64,000 bases of DNA from Chamaea fasciata (Eukaryota > Chordata > Aves > Passeriformes > Sylviidae): the NCBI GenBank assembly GCA_029207755.1, contig JARCOQ010000016.1:12917307-12981306 (forward strand), in the 5' to 3' direction. Position 1 is the stretch's first letter; each line of letters opens with the position of its first letter. This document shows positions 14,304 through 27,100 of this stretch, piece by piece. A program made the position numbers and the translations under genes. Below the pieces are notes generated by a model. That model saw only the letters and a list, made by a program, of their open reading frames with translations. It searched no databases and was not told the origin of the DNA.

Positions 14304-14402
14304 AATACAAAACAAAACAAAAAAAAAACAAAACCAAAAAAAAAAAAACAACCCAAACAAACAAAAAACTAAACCAAACCAGAACAAAAACCAGGAAAAA
14401 AA
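14304..14402. repeat. A/C-rich low-complexity tract
   Basis: About 100 bp of A runs interrupted by single or double C, of the same style as the tract at 3.8-4.0 kb. A smaller A12 run followed by CAAACC lies at about 14,579-14,597. The K/N/Q-rich frame on the plus strand and the F/L/W-rich frame on the minus strand are artefacts of this composition. Confidence 0.85.
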
Positions 14403-17400
14403 TTACATATTTTTAGCCAGGATTCTCACCTATCCTGTGCCTGAAGGTGAATGATCATTTCACTGAACTGTCCCATCTCACCCAGGTGTAAAGCTCTTTT
14501 TCTGTCACTGATTTTTCCAAAGAAGACATTTTCTTAATTTTTTTTCACCTTCTCACATCAATATCAACTCTGTACATTTAAAAAAAAAAAAACAAACCCG
14601 AACAATCAGTTTTACCCTGGAAGGAGAGAAAGGATTGAAAAAAAATAAGCCCAAGACTAGAAAGAAACATGCTGCAAATAAACACTCAAAATAGGCTAAA
14701 GAAAACAATCTTTGGCAGTTTGGACTTCAGAAACTTGTTTGGAATATTAGACATAGAGGATTTTAAGCATGAAGAAAAGATATAAACTTAGAAATAGCAT
14801 TAATGGGATTGGAATTGTTAATGCCAAGAGAGAATCAATTTTATTTCTTTTTAGACACAAGATGCCTGACAGAGAGACAGTCCTGCAGACCAACATTTCC
14901 ACTGCTCACCCACCCTTGAATCTGCTGCAGTTACACCCTGCAAGGGAACTCAGCAAGATTAGCACTGATGAGATCAAGGGCAGAGGCTTGACACGGTCCT
15001 GTGGATGTCCTGGCATTTATCTGAACAAATGTGAAATTCTACCTTCAAAGATGGTCTCACTGAGCTCAGGCAGAATTAAAAATCACCATTTGATAATCAC
15101 TGTGCTGTAACCTTTTATTAAATTGGGAATGCACCTGTGGGTCGGGAGGGATGGGTGATTGATTTCCCACTGGCTCTTCCCAGTTTTTGCCTGCCTGGAG
15201 CAGTGGCCAGCCTGGCTCCTCAGGACTCAGAACAGATTTTTGATTGTGGCTCCCAGTCCAGCCCACTGAGCAGAACCTGAGCTGTTGGAGCTGTTTTTAT
15301 GACAGGGTGCAAAGAAACCAGCCCCGTGCTCGGTGTTCTTCACTGCTTCTGACTCCATGATGTGAACAATTACCTGTAATCTCACTGCTTCACTGAGATA
15401 AACAACAGCAGGGGAACAGGAGAAAGAAAAAAGATAAAACCAAGCCAACCAACAAGCCTTCAGGAATATTGCAATGTACTGTCTGCCACTTTCAGTGTTG
15501 ACAAAATTAGAAAACTAAGCCAAACCATATTGTAATACTTCACTTCCTAAAGCACTGTGCCTCTGAAACATGGAATTCTAATGCATCTTGCCAAATTTAG
15601 TGCAGTAATCATGATAAATATAGCTATAAATCTAAATTGTTCTTTAGACATATTTAAATCTCTCCATCAAAAGCACAGAAAAATATGCATGCAAGAGAGA
15701 TCACCTTCCTGCTAAAGCAGTTCTTCTTGCTAATTCATCAGTTTTCATTCACCTCCTTCTTGATTTCTAAAAGCCATTCTGGAAAGTGAAGAAAAATTAA
15801 CTTTTACATCCCCACTCCTGCCTAAGACTACCAGGAAACCCTACACGACCCTTTGTAACCTAATCCTGAACGGTCACCAAAGCTCGTGAGTGTCAGGAAG
15901 GTGGGACTTGACCCAAAAATGTTAACTCAGCAAGGCTGGGCTTCTTCATTTGTCTTCATACCCCTGTTCTGATTAATGCTCAAATAAAATTCTAAACTAA
16001 AACAATTTTTCTGGATTAACGCCCTGGATATTCTTTTAAAACTGTCCGTGAAGGCTTTAAGAGGTTCATTTATAGCAACTCCTCTCTTCACACTGTAAAC
16101 AAGATGGCCAAACGGAGACTGTCTAGAAAAGAGAACTCTCAGATGGATTTTTGCCTGGGAGATTAAAATGAACACCACCTACATTTTTAAAAGCCAAGAT
16201 TTAATTTTTTAAAACAAAGTCCTGGGCCCCACAGAAGCTGTGAGAGTAAAATGCTGCTCTTCAGTACTTGCTCCTGGAAGCACAAGTGAGAAATTCCTGG
16301 GCTATCCTGCAGGATCAGCTCTCTGGGGCTTCCACAAGGCTAAACATAACAACCTTTGGCTGTTACACATGAGTGGCCAGTAAAAAAAATCCAATCTATT
16401 AGAGGCATACATGAATGGAATATGCTGAAGGGAGAACAGGGGGAATCAAGACTCATATTTCATAGATATGTATCTTTAATTAAATTTTGCTCAGTTTATT
16501 TACTGCTATGGATAACAGCATTAGGTTACTCCAAATTTCTGTTAACTCAGTAAGTCTACAGGCAATGACTTCAGCGGCTGGTGAAAAATATATCTGCCCT
16601 TAACTACATCCTAATAGTATTTGTGATGCTCAGTTAATATTGGCTGTTTAAGATCTTTAAACTAAATTTGCTCTATAAATCAGTCTGCAAAACGTGGAGT
16701 AGTTATCATGGATAGTTCACTTAATATAAGAAGTCTCAGTCATAATGTCATCTTTTTTAAAAATTTCTGTAGTGTAACCTGAATAAACTCTGCAAAATAA
16801 ATAAATAAAAGGAAAATAATCCCTGAAACACTTGTTCTAACAAACTTGTACAATGACTGTCATGGAAGAGTTTGGATATTTGTGTGTCTGGTACAAAGCA
16901 GTTAGAAGCTAACACGGTTTTCTCTTTGAAATCAGAACTCACTTTCACAAAGCAACCCGAGCTGCACAGAACTTGCCAAATGGCTCCTCTTTAATATAGG
17001 GAATAAACTCCATTACTCTTATAATGAGGTAATGAGAGAAAACATCAATACATAATAAGTTAACCACAAAAAATACACAGGTTTTGCGTGCAATAAAATG
17101 CATGGTCTTTGTTTGCTGTCCTTTTAAAAGTAACCTCAACCTGCTTTAGCCATACATTCAGAAAAATATCCACATGCACTGCTGCCTATGATAATCTTGG
17201 CAATTTCTAGAAGTCAACAAAAGTAGGATTTCACATTTATTAGATGGTAGAAGTTCATGATCCAGAATGCAATTGCAATAAACTAAATCTGAAATTCAAG
17301 GTAAACAAAGCATTTTCCAGTAAACTATTGAGCCACTGCAGCTTTTCCATGGACTCTGGTAAAAATGACATTAATGCTGCCTGCTTAATTTAGCAAGGAA

Positions 17401-17639
17401 AAAAAAAAAAACAGCAAAAAAACCCAAAAAACTGGAATATAAATGTAAACAGAAAGATCTCTGCTGATTTTTTTTTTCGCGTATCAATAATTTTGTAAGG
17501 CTCCAGAGCACCGAGGCAACAGGAGAGAGTGAAAAGGCAGCAGTGAAACAATGCCCTCCCCACTCCTGCCTCCCAGCACTCAGCAGCACTATTAGCACTA
17601 TCCATTGCACCCAGGAGCAATAAACTCACATTTTTCGGA
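14403..17639. other. Unique non-coding sequence
   Basis: No gene or recognisable transposon. Short A-rich runs occur at 17,400-17,431, and a T9 run followed by CGCG occurs near 17,469-17,481. The longest open frame, 14,769-15,110 plus strand, has 113 codons, no family resemblance and no supporting splice or promoter structure. Confidence 0.55.
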
Positions 17640-18174
17640 ATGCCCACGTTATGCCAGAATAATATAAAAATAGATGATGAAGCAAAAACGAGCTGGATTT
17701 AGCCCCGGTGTCCTGCAGTAAGTGCCATAATTGCACAGCCAGCTCATTACAGCCAGGCAGTCCCCTGAGCCTCCCCTGTCCCAGTTAAGCCACAGTAATA
17801 GGAAGCAGCTGTATGAGGACATCAGGTCAGCGCAATCATTAGCCCCGAAAATTGCATCCCCATCCCTCCCGTGGCAGCCAGGCGTTCACACACCATCAGC
17901 CTCCCAAACGCCAGGTCAAACGTGACCATGAACTCCACCCGATAAGTCCATTAGCGGTGACCCACGGCCCCCAGCAGCCCTCACTCGTGCTACCTTCCAG
18001 CACTTTAATGAATTCGGGCTGTGCCCTGCGCTCCCAGCCCTGGGCAGTGCCCGTGGCAGGGGACGCCCCTGGACTCGCAGCTTCCTCGGGGTCTCATGGC
18101 CTCTGTCGGGGGACAGGAGCTGGGGAACGGCACTGCCAGAGCTGAGACATCGCCCAGCTCTGCCCAGGGCATGG
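17640..18174. promoter_or_regulatory. Candidate cis-regulatory segment, homeodomain-core cluster
   Basis: This stretch is noticeably more GC- and CpG-rich than its flanks, yet it carries six TAAT/ATTA cores: 17,728, 17,746, 17,796, 17,838, 17,950 and 18,006. TAAT/ATTA is the usual homeodomain core, and clusters in GC-rich unique DNA are a common look for conserved developmental enhancers. No promoter elements or coding frame can be supported; the overlapping frames of 64-97 codons are not protein-like. The LTR copy begins immediately after it. Function is inferred and untested. Confidence 0.25.
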
Positions 18175-18617
18175 GGATGCCTTGGAGTGGCTACCTGGAA
18201 CTGAGGCTAGACAAGACTGAGAGACTAAAAGCAGGTATTTATTAAAGGCCTTCAACAGATACACCCTGGGCAGCCAGAGCCTCCCAGGGGCTGCGCCCAG
18301 GATGGACAGTGCTCAACAAGTTTTTCACACAAGTATAAACTTGATCCATTTACACATGAGGGGTTAATCCTCCAATTATAGCTTCAGGTAATGAAGTCAT
18401 TTAGATTGCCCCCCCCCCCCCCCCCCCCTTAATTCACTGTTGTTTACATTTTTCAGGGCCTGAGACAATGAGGTGTCCTTGAGATTCAGGCCTAGAGAGG
18501 AATTGTTTTGTTTGAATAAAATGGGAGAACAGCAGCTGACCAGCCGTGGAGTTTTAGAGTTATACACTAAAGCAGTACAGGATCTGAAAAATATAAAAGC
18601 TCAATCCTGAGGCATCA
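18175..18617 (-). mobile_element. Solo LTR of an endogenous retrovirus, copy A
   Basis: About 443 bp, related along its length to the copy at 23.68-24.14 kb and in the same orientation. The ends form an inverted repeat: the left end reads GGATGCCTTGG (the other copy has TGATGCCTTGG) and the right end reads GAGGCATCA. On the minus strand an AATAAA polyadenylation signal is present (complement at 18,238-18,243), followed by the conserved GGCCTTTAATAAATAC context. A C20 homopolymer at 18,409-18,428 is absent from the other copy. No clear target-site duplication is seen. No viral genes lie beside it, so it is a solo LTR. Confidence 0.7.
18409..18428. repeat. C20 homopolymer inside LTR copy A
   Basis: Twenty consecutive C residues on the plus strand. 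The sister LTR at 23.7-24.1 kb has a C/T-rich but mixed sequence at the matching place, so the run is probably a later expansion. Its exact length is uncertain because such runs are prone to sequencing error. Confidence 0.9.
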
Positions 18618-19519
18618 TCAGGAAGGTGATTGATGGCCACCACCATCAACAGGAGTAGCAGGACATCCTACCCCCCATAAAATCTCTGGTTTTTGTTAAC
18701 CACTCAGATAACTCAAACAGGACAAGATGTCTCACAGGGAGTTATTTTGGTGCCATGGGGTTAGCACTGGGCTGGCATCTCCCAAGTGCTAATAAACATC
18801 TTGGTTTGAAGGGACATCTGACAAGGTAAGCTGGATTTCTGACTGATAGCCATCCACTTTACAACCTTTAAAGCCGCACCAAACTCTTACAAAGCAGAAA
18901 TCTTCCACAGAGTTTCTCCCATGAGTAGGGATGCCTACTCCATGGTTACTACCCTGGGGTTAAGTGAAGGAATCTGTACATTACCATTATTCTGGTGGTA
19001 AGTTACATTCAGCTCTTAATCAAATCCATTTCTTTTGCCAGCTTTAATATAAGTACCTTGATACAATTCACTGTTTCATGATGTTATAATCAACTATATT
19101 TTTTTAGTTTTATGCAGTGTAGGAAGTAATTCTGATTAAGATCTTCCATCTGTTATCTTTTATCTGTTCATTCGTCTTAATAAATAATTCACTTTTACAC
19201 AAATATATCTGATTTGCCGTCGTTAGAGCCTGTGGGACAAAGCAATTAAATATTACCTCTATAACTGCCTTAAATTTAAACCGTTGCCAAACCCGAGGCT
19301 AAGGAAGGGTTCACCTTCACTCAAACCCCTTTTCTGGGAAGGAGTTTAACTGCACAAAGAGGTTCTTGCTGCCCCAGTGCTTAGGGCAGCTCAGAGTCCC
19401 ACACACGTGTGAGGAGCAGCCGGGGCAGCTCCTGCAGGAGCTGGGCAGCCACACAGGGTGCCTCGGTCCCCAAGAGCCACCCCAGGGCCACCAGCCACGG
19501 GCAACAGCGGCCTCTCAGC
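18618..19519. other. Unique non-coding sequence between two LTR copies
   Basis: No coding frame or viral internal sequence is visible next to either LTR. The part from 19,340 to 19,519 is GC-richer, with short frames of 80-90 codons running into the next LTR. It could hold the 5' end of that element, but I cannot recognise it. Confidence 0.5.
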
Positions 19520-20156
19520 CTGGCCTGGTGTATGCCCAGTTGTCTGTTCCGTGTGTGCTCTGTGTTGAGGTCTGTGCCTTTAACAGTGGTTCTGAGAGCG
19601 AAGCAGGGGAGGAGGAGAAGCGTGAAGTTTGTTTCTGAGAAAGCTGCCTGACTCCTACGCGTTCCTTCTCAGGACCGTGGTTCGTCCGAGTCTGGGACAG
19701 ACTGTGGGACAGAGATCTGCTTTGCTCTTAGTTTTAGGCAGCTGAGACAGAAAAGCTCTCTGGACTGGTATATTTTTTTTTTTTTTTCCTTTTTCTTGGG
19801 ACTGTTTAAACCTGCTCTGGACTGAAAAACCCAGAGGAGCGCTGAGATCTCACACCTGAGGCCCACCGGGGCCTGGGCCTCTGGAGGGACTGATAAGAGA
19901 CTGAGTGAGCTGAGCTACACACAGCGAGAACTTTCTGAATTTGCCACCTCACTTTAGAACAATGGAAGATTTTATTGTCACATATTGTTCATTCTTTATG
20001 CTTGTGGGCACTTTGTTTGTTAAATAAATAGTTTTTTCCACTTTTCTCTGAGGAAGTTCTTTCCCGGACCAGCTGGAGAAGGGCCCGTTTGGGTTTGCTT
20101 TCCAGAGAGACCCCATTGAGAGGTTTTCTCCCCGATTTGCCCTAAACCAGGACACA
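19520..20156 (+). mobile_element. LTR of an ERVL-like endogenous retrovirus
   Basis: The stretch matches, from memory, a common songbird LTR family: a T-rich run at about 19,770-19,788, the TTGGGACT and CCCAGAGGAGCGCTGAGA blocks, then a 3' part ending CCCTAAACCAGGACACA at 20,156. An AATAAA signal is present at 20,023-20,028. A GATAAGAG word at 19,892 sits where relatives have a TATA-like TATAAGAG. The 3' end is well defined. The 5' end is approximate and may be truncated. The 175-codon frame on the opposite strand (19,949-20,476) is an antisense artefact. No gag or pol remnant is adjacent. Confidence 0.7.
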
Positions 20157-23100
20157 GCCCTCCCACCTGCTGTGAGCAGCAGAGATCCCCTCCCAAATAA
20201 AGGCTGCAGAGAACAGCGGCTGCACCATGGAACGCTGCTTGGAGCCAGGGGTGGCTTTGAGGGACAGCAATGGGAAGCAGCACGAAGCGTGCTCCAGGTC
20301 CTGAAGTGACGGGCACAGGCACGGCTCTGCGGCCCCCAGCTGCCTCGGGCTGAAGGTCTGGCCTGGTTCAAACACAGATTCCCGTTTCCCAGGGGCACAT
20401 GTCCCTCCTCCACCATTTCTCCACCTGCGCTCCGAGGCACAGAAATGAAGATGGAGCTCTCTGCCGGCATTCCCATGAGTTCTGATTGAACTGCTGCCTG
20501 TGAAGTCAGGCAGGGTCCTCTCAGGTCTGGGTGCTCATTCCCACCTTTCCCAGGGATGAGTCTCCTGGTGGGACAAGCATGTCCACAGCCCCTGGGCGAA
20601 GCAAGGCCCTGCCTTCATGGTCCTGACGAGTTTTGGTCACAAAAGCAACAACCCCTCCATCAATGTCCAAGACTAACCAAGTCTGAGTATTTGCTGCTGT
20701 TCTTCAAATTGTTCCTAGCAGCACTAGTTCTGGCTGGTTTGTTCTGGGGAAATTAATGATGATACAGCAAGGTCGTGGTACCTCTGCTGTAGCGAACAGA
20801 TGTTGACACATTAATGCCACCGGCCTGTGCTGCACGAGGACAGAGCTGCTCCTGCTTGTCACTGCATCAGCTGAGCAAAACCAGCCACACTGAGCAGCCC
20901 AGTCCAGGAAATCCAGTCTAAAAGGCAAACATTGGAAGACAAGAGCTCCTGCACTTTCCAAAGCCATCGCTCTGTATAATCCTCATCAAAACACGCCACT
21001 TTTCTCTTTTATAAAATCAACCCAAAGCCAGCAGAACAATAAGGAACCAAATCTTTTTTTCCTCTCAGCAGCACAGACACTTTTCAATGCCATTTGTAAG
21101 CTGCCTATTTATCCCTGACATTCACAGCTTGAGTGTATCTGCAGTTCAGGTCTCTCTCTTACACCGAGGGAGAAATAATCACGTATTTTTCCGTCTTTTT
21201 GCTGGGAGGACTCAGAGCTGAGGGTGTATATCCATAGCTCTGTTAACCTGGCGTGAGATTCTCGTGGTAAACTGCACAGGAGGAAGGCACCACCATTCCC
21301 AAAGATTCCAGTCAGCAGGGAAAGCAGCAGCCTCATGACTGGGAGGGAGCAGAACTGGGGTGGTTTGATGTCTAAACTGAAATAAACACTTTTTTCTTAA
21401 TAACTTCACAGCAGCAACACATTTAATGCATTAAGAAAGGGAAGAGATCAGCAGGATGAGAGCAGGGAGATACTTCACCAGGATAAAGCAATGCACAGCC
21501 CCTTTGCCTGTGGGGAATTTAAGATTTGTGGTCAGCATTGTTAAGTTTTAACGACCTAAGTACTTCCTTTAAAGGAATTTTACAATATTTAGGGGCTACT
21601 ACTGCAAAACAAATTACACAAAAGGCATCAGTGCCCTTAGAGTTCGCTACAAAATGCCATGTGTCAGAATATTCAGAACTTTGAGTCATATATTAAAATA
21701 TGGAACTTCTGACAACACAACAGTCCCTGTAGCTGGAAGTGGATAGCAATTCTTCCATCATCCCTGCCCCAAACACGGGACTGAACATCAGCACAGCTTG
21801 AAAGTCCATTTAAACTGTGACAGGGCTGTAAAAAGCCCTTAACAGAAGCATTTCCTAAGAGAAAGTCTCAGCTGTTTCTAAGCTACAGCTGTTGTTCATT
21901 CAGTGCTGTTAGGCATACAAAAGAAGAGATGGATCACTCAGTCCCCAACGCAGGTGTAAGCTATTCAAATCCTTCACTCCTGATTTCTCATCGTTAGTAG
22001 GTTTAAACCTGTCTCCTGGCTGTGTTTAATGCTGCAAACCTCCATCCCTGTGAGCTGGGACAGAGAGATCTGAAATGTCCCCTGTAAATCCTCCCTTAGC
22101 ACAGCGGCACTTCCAGCAGTGCTGCAGGAGCTGCCCTCAGCCTGCCTGCCCCTTCTGACCACCACCCAGAGCTCACTGACACACCAGCTATTAGAATTCC
22201 TCACATCCATGAATATGAAAAGAGTCTTAATCCTTGGAGTGAAAGATCACAGCAAGAGATGCTTATCATTTCCTAGGGCAGGAAGAAAATAGTGCAATGA
22301 ATTATGTAAAATACTTTAAATATGGGCACTACTGAAAGCCTTAAATTAGGAGGCAGGAGCTGTCAATAAGCAACATCGATTCCCTTCAGGAGAGAATCCT
22401 CTGACATTAAAGGTGTGGTTAAAAAGCAGGATAATGTACAGGTAATATTCTGCACATCCCAGAATTTAAATCTAAGCAATGTAATAAAATGCAGTAACAA
22501 GTGGTGTCCCTCAAGGGTCCTGCAGAAATAGCTTTGTCTTTTGGAATCTTCCCTGTGCAAAAAATATTCAAAAATAAATCAGCTTTTCTTTAAGCTCTCT
22601 ACTCCAGGATTTATGTACAGTGAATGATTAAAAATAATTAAGAAGTTCATGCAAATGCTTTCCAATTACAATATACCCCTTGAACACTCTTGATCAGAAG
22701 GCTCTAATACTAAACCAGGTCTTGTTGGAAACCCCTTTCAAAGCAGATGAAAGCTCTCCTGCTAATGAACCTCGAGCCAGGTCCTTGTGCTTAGACCAAG
22801 GGAACATTACAGTGCTCCATCAGTTCAATATGATAAACCAGCAAAAAACCACCAACAACCAGATTCTGGAGAGAGAATTCACGTCAATGGAAAATAAAAG
22901 TAAGTTCAGTTTCACCTGAAGGAGGTTTTAGTGGAAGTTGCTGTTTTGAAATGAAAAGGGCACAAAAGCATCACTGAAGCCCCACGTAAGGCCCCAAAAC
23001 AGACGCGGAGTGGGTCAGGGACACAGAGCCGTGCACTGCTGTGGGAAGGACAGTGTGTGGAACTTGTGTCTTCCATTCCAGGCTGGCTCCATTTTATACC

Positions 23101-23679
23101 CTGAAATTTCTTTAGTTCTGAGGGAGGTGACTGCTTTAAATGACAGAGAAGTTTACAGGTGATGTTTCAGGAGCAGCCATAAAATTTACTCGGTGTGAGA
23201 GCAGCCCAGGCTGAGGCCTCCAGTCCCATACAAATAGTTCCTAAAACTGGTGATGTTCAGCATAAGCCTTGGCACCACAGAAATTCCTACTCCAGCTGTT
23301 ACCAAGGAACAAACCACACAAGAGTTCTGCTTTTCACTTTTGTACTTCTGAGCAATCCTCCCCATTATTCCACGGGCTAACGGAGTGAGGCTGCCCCCTG
23401 CCCTGCGCTTTCCCTGACTGCAGGCTGCTTGTCACCTCAGCAGGGTCCAGCTCTGCTGAATTCCTCGGGAGCCCCAAACCCACAGGCATGCTCAGGGAAA
23501 GAACCCCTGCCTGCAAAGGGAGGGGACACAGGGGACAAGCAGCTCCTCAGGCTGCCAAAGGAGAATCTGACATCACCTGCCAGAGGGAAATTGCAGCTTA
23601 AACGCTGCCCTTAATCTTGTTTCCATGGCTGAGGGAAGTTTAGACAGCCCAGCAAATCTAGAAATTGCCAACCACTCTC
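20157..23679. other. Unique non-coding sequence
   Basis: No gene is supported. About 20.2-20.7 kb is GC-rich with overlapping random frames. About 21.4-22.9 kb is AT-rich unique sequence. An ATGCAAAT octamer (POU-type site) at 22,649-22,656 lies beside AATAATTAA, a pairing that can occur in enhancers but is also common by chance. Nothing resembles retroviral internal genes, although this stretch lies between two LTRs of one family. Confidence 0.5.
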
Positions 23680-24138
23680 TGATGCCTTGGGAAGGCTGAC
23701 CTGGAACAGAGAATGGTCAGAGCTGGAGAATAAAGTAGATATTTATTGAAAGGCCTTTAAGGATACACCTTGGGCAGCACAAGAGCCTGACCAGGGCTGC
23801 AGCCAAGGTGGACCCAAAATGGTCACAAAAATGGATCACAGGTCACGAGGTTTCACATTTTTATAAGTTCTGGTCCATTCACATTCTGGGGTTTAATTGT
23901 CCAATTACAGCTTCAGGTTGTGAAATTCCATCCTTCTCATTCTCCTCCCTCAGCCCTCCACTGCTTGTGCTTTTTTGGGCCTGAAATTTGTAACTTGTCC
24001 TTGGTCTCCAGCAGGAAAAGGATTTGTTTTGTCTCCCTGCTCTGTGCAGAGCTGAGTGACACTGAATGTGAGGCTCAGAACTGCACCCCTGGGCAGCACA
24101 GAATCTGAAAAATATGAAAGCTGAAACTTAAGGCATCA
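23680..24138 (-). mobile_element. Solo LTR of an endogenous retrovirus, copy B
   Basis: About 459 bp with terminal inverted repeats TGATGCCTT (left) and AAGGCATCA (right). It is flanked by a 4-bp direct repeat TCTC (23,676-23,679 and 24,139-24,142), as expected for a target-site duplication. On the minus strand, a TATAAAAA-type box (complement about 23,857-23,865) precedes an AATAAA signal (complement 23,742-23,747). The order U3-R-U5 therefore fits transcription toward lower coordinates. It shares long blocks with copy A, including the GGCCTTTAA and GATCTGAAAAATAT-like segments. No internal viral sequence adjoins it. Confidence 0.78.
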
Positions 24139-27100
24139 TCTCCAGTCCCAGCTGTGTGGGGAGGTGTGAAGGGCAGGCCTGGCATGGAATGAATCCTGTG
24201 TGGAAGTTCTGCAGCACTAAATGCTGCTCTGAGATGTTGGGGGTGTGTTTGTGCTACCAGCACCACACTGTGCTTGCTCTAAAACCACTTGTCTCTATCC
24301 ACCAGTGTTCCCATCAGTCCATATTGTTAATTTTTTATTTCTCAATCAAGAATTCATGGAGGTTAGTGTGACATTGCTGCAAATACCCTCGCAGCCTAGT
24401 AACTGTAAATAATGGATACGGCTCCAGCAATCCCAACCAGCCTCTCATTGTTTTGGGACACTTAAATCCTGCCTGCCCCAGCTCACCTGCCAGTAAACAA
24501 ACGGGCTTCTCTCTGCACTGCAGCAAATCCCTCATCTCTCAGGGAAATTAAATGTGTCATTGAAATGGCTGATGTTTTGGTAAGTGCACACAGACGTGTA
24601 ACTGTGACAGTGCCCACAAAGATGCACCGAGTGCAACTATCTCCTTCCCCTTCAGAATTGCAAAATGCTGACAAATCTTCAGAAGCTCTGGTGAATTTTA
24701 ACACAGTTATTGCATTTCATTCCACACTGCAGTAAACTGCATCTCCCTCTTTACATTTCTGCTAATTTCTGCCATTTATTTAAAAATTCGCTAATGAACA
24801 GCTACTATTGAGGGCCCATTTGCTCCTCCCATTTTCCATTTAACCTCAAGGATTGCAGCCTCCCTTATTTCCTTCGGTGTTGAAAACGTACTTTTACAGC
24901 ATTACTAACACAACATATTTGTTGGATTTCTCCTAATTAATTTTCCATGAACCTTTCAGCATGAAAAAGAAAAAAAATCTCTCATTTCTGCATGAAAAAT
25001 GAATTATATTTTCTCCATTTCCTTAGAAATTTACATTCTGGGCTCATCTGTGCCACATATTCTTTATGGATAATGAGCAAGGCATCCTCACTTAGCTGTC
25101 ACTGAGGCAGTGAAATGTTTACAGTGTGCACTTTGGAGATTCTGGCAGCTTAGATTCCAAGAATATTTCTTATTCACGACAATAAGCTCTGTCCTAAATT
25201 TCTCTTGCACATAAACAGAAAAAGATTGATCTGAAGAATCCTTGAACTTTGCTGACCCGCAGTAATGCTGTTTGAAGAAAGGTTAGTTCAGACACTTCAC
25301 GCTCATGATCTGTTTCATATGATGTGACAAAGACTCTTTTCTGCCCTTAACATCCTGCAGAACATCTTGGGAAACTGAAAATTTCAACTAATCGAGAGAC
25401 AAATATCTTCATTATGAAGCTTACAAACAGCATACACATCATATAACTGTGGAGCCTATCCTCCTACCCTATTTATTCCGCAGCATTTTGGGGACAGAAT
25501 GTTGCCAGGCAAAAGAAACTTCATGCATGAATCTCTTGCCAGGTCTGTGCAGGAGATTTCACTTAACCCATGAAAAATCTCTCTCTTTAATTATCTCTCT
25601 GAAGCCATTCTTTAGCCAAGTCATAAGAACATGCCTGTTGTAAAGATTATGTTAAGATTCCATTTTTGTGCTCAGGTCCAGTCACGAGCTCACAATGACA
25701 TGTTTAAGCCTCTGGGCTTTATTGAACCAGGGCCTGGAAAAAATCATCTTTTATGCTTCGTTCCTAGAAAACCTCATACAGTTTGAATAAATCTTTGAAA
25801 TGCAACCAAAAGAATCTCACACGAGATTGTCTTTCATTGAAGTCATAACATCCAATTCATGTAGCTACAGTTGGAAGGTTATTGCTGTCAAGTTTTGAAC
25901 TTGGGCTATGAAAGACATAAAAAGTGACAGACTTCCTCGTCAGAAAGGAGAACAGAGCCTTCTGCAAACCTCTCCTTCCTCAGCCCAGCTCCTGCACCAG
26001 CCTGAGCCTACTCAAACCTGCTGGGGTTGTTTTCTGTAATCAATCAAATTTCCAAGTGTAATTATTAACACGGTCTTTAATTAAATAAATCCATTCCTTT
26101 GGATACATTCTAAAGCAAAGTCAGTTATTCAGTGTTAACAATTCCAACGCCTCAAGTGTCTTTTTGAGTTCTGACTTGGAAAACCTGGATTGATTCTCAA
26201 AGGTCTTTCATACAGTTACTAATGCTAAAGGAATTTTTAAAATACATTCAAACCTATGCTTTCCATATATTACTCTAAAATGTTCATCAGCTCATCAGGA
26301 GTAATTGCATTTTGCAGAATGAGGAAACTTCGGCCATTCCAGGAGTGCTGGTACCATGGCTTTCCTGACACTTCAGCAGTTCTACTGCTTATGCTATTTC
26401 CCTAGAACACTATATTAAAAAAAAAAAAAGATATTTTTGTTGCATAAAATGTGGGTGGAATAGCAACCCTAAGCCTCCTCAGACAGACAGAAAAATCCCA
26501 ATCTAAACAATGCTGTTTCAGACAAGTTGTTGTTTTCACACCAATTATCCTGTGACTCAGTAATATCTTGAAATAATAAATGAAATAATGTAAAAGTATT
26601 TCTTGCCAATGATAGAGGCCCCCCAGCCTTTTTAAACCTTCATATTAACATGTCAGAGGTGAATCTCTCTGATCTGGACTGGCAGCTGTGAATATACAAA
26701 CAGGATTTCAGTATTCCCTGCAATATCACTGGATTTGTTCTTTGGCACACTGGAGAGTGACTGGAAAAGTACTTTCAGAGTAACATCATGAGAGGGGCAG
26801 AGAAAAAAGGAGTTCTGAACTCTGGGCCGGCCTTGAGATTTCTGAAGGTTCAATGCAATACAACTCATCAACTGCAGAAGAAGAAAAAACAAAACAAAAC
26901 AAGGTTTTTGTGTAAGCAAGGGGAAATTGTACCTGGTATTTCTTTCTGTAAACCTAATGGCCCCCAGCCTCCTGTGGAACTCTAAATTATAACTTAGATA
27001 ATTATAGCAACAGTCAGGAGATAAATTATTATAATATATCTATAATACAATAGCATCAGACCTTCAGAAGGTCTGGTAAGGGCCCTGACAGAGATGCTAA

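Noticed and set aside
18618..23679. Region as the internal part of a provirus bounded by the two LTR copies
   Set aside because: There are no gag-, pol- or env-like frames, no primer-binding site beside copy B and no polypurine tract beside copy A. Copy B has its own flanking duplication.
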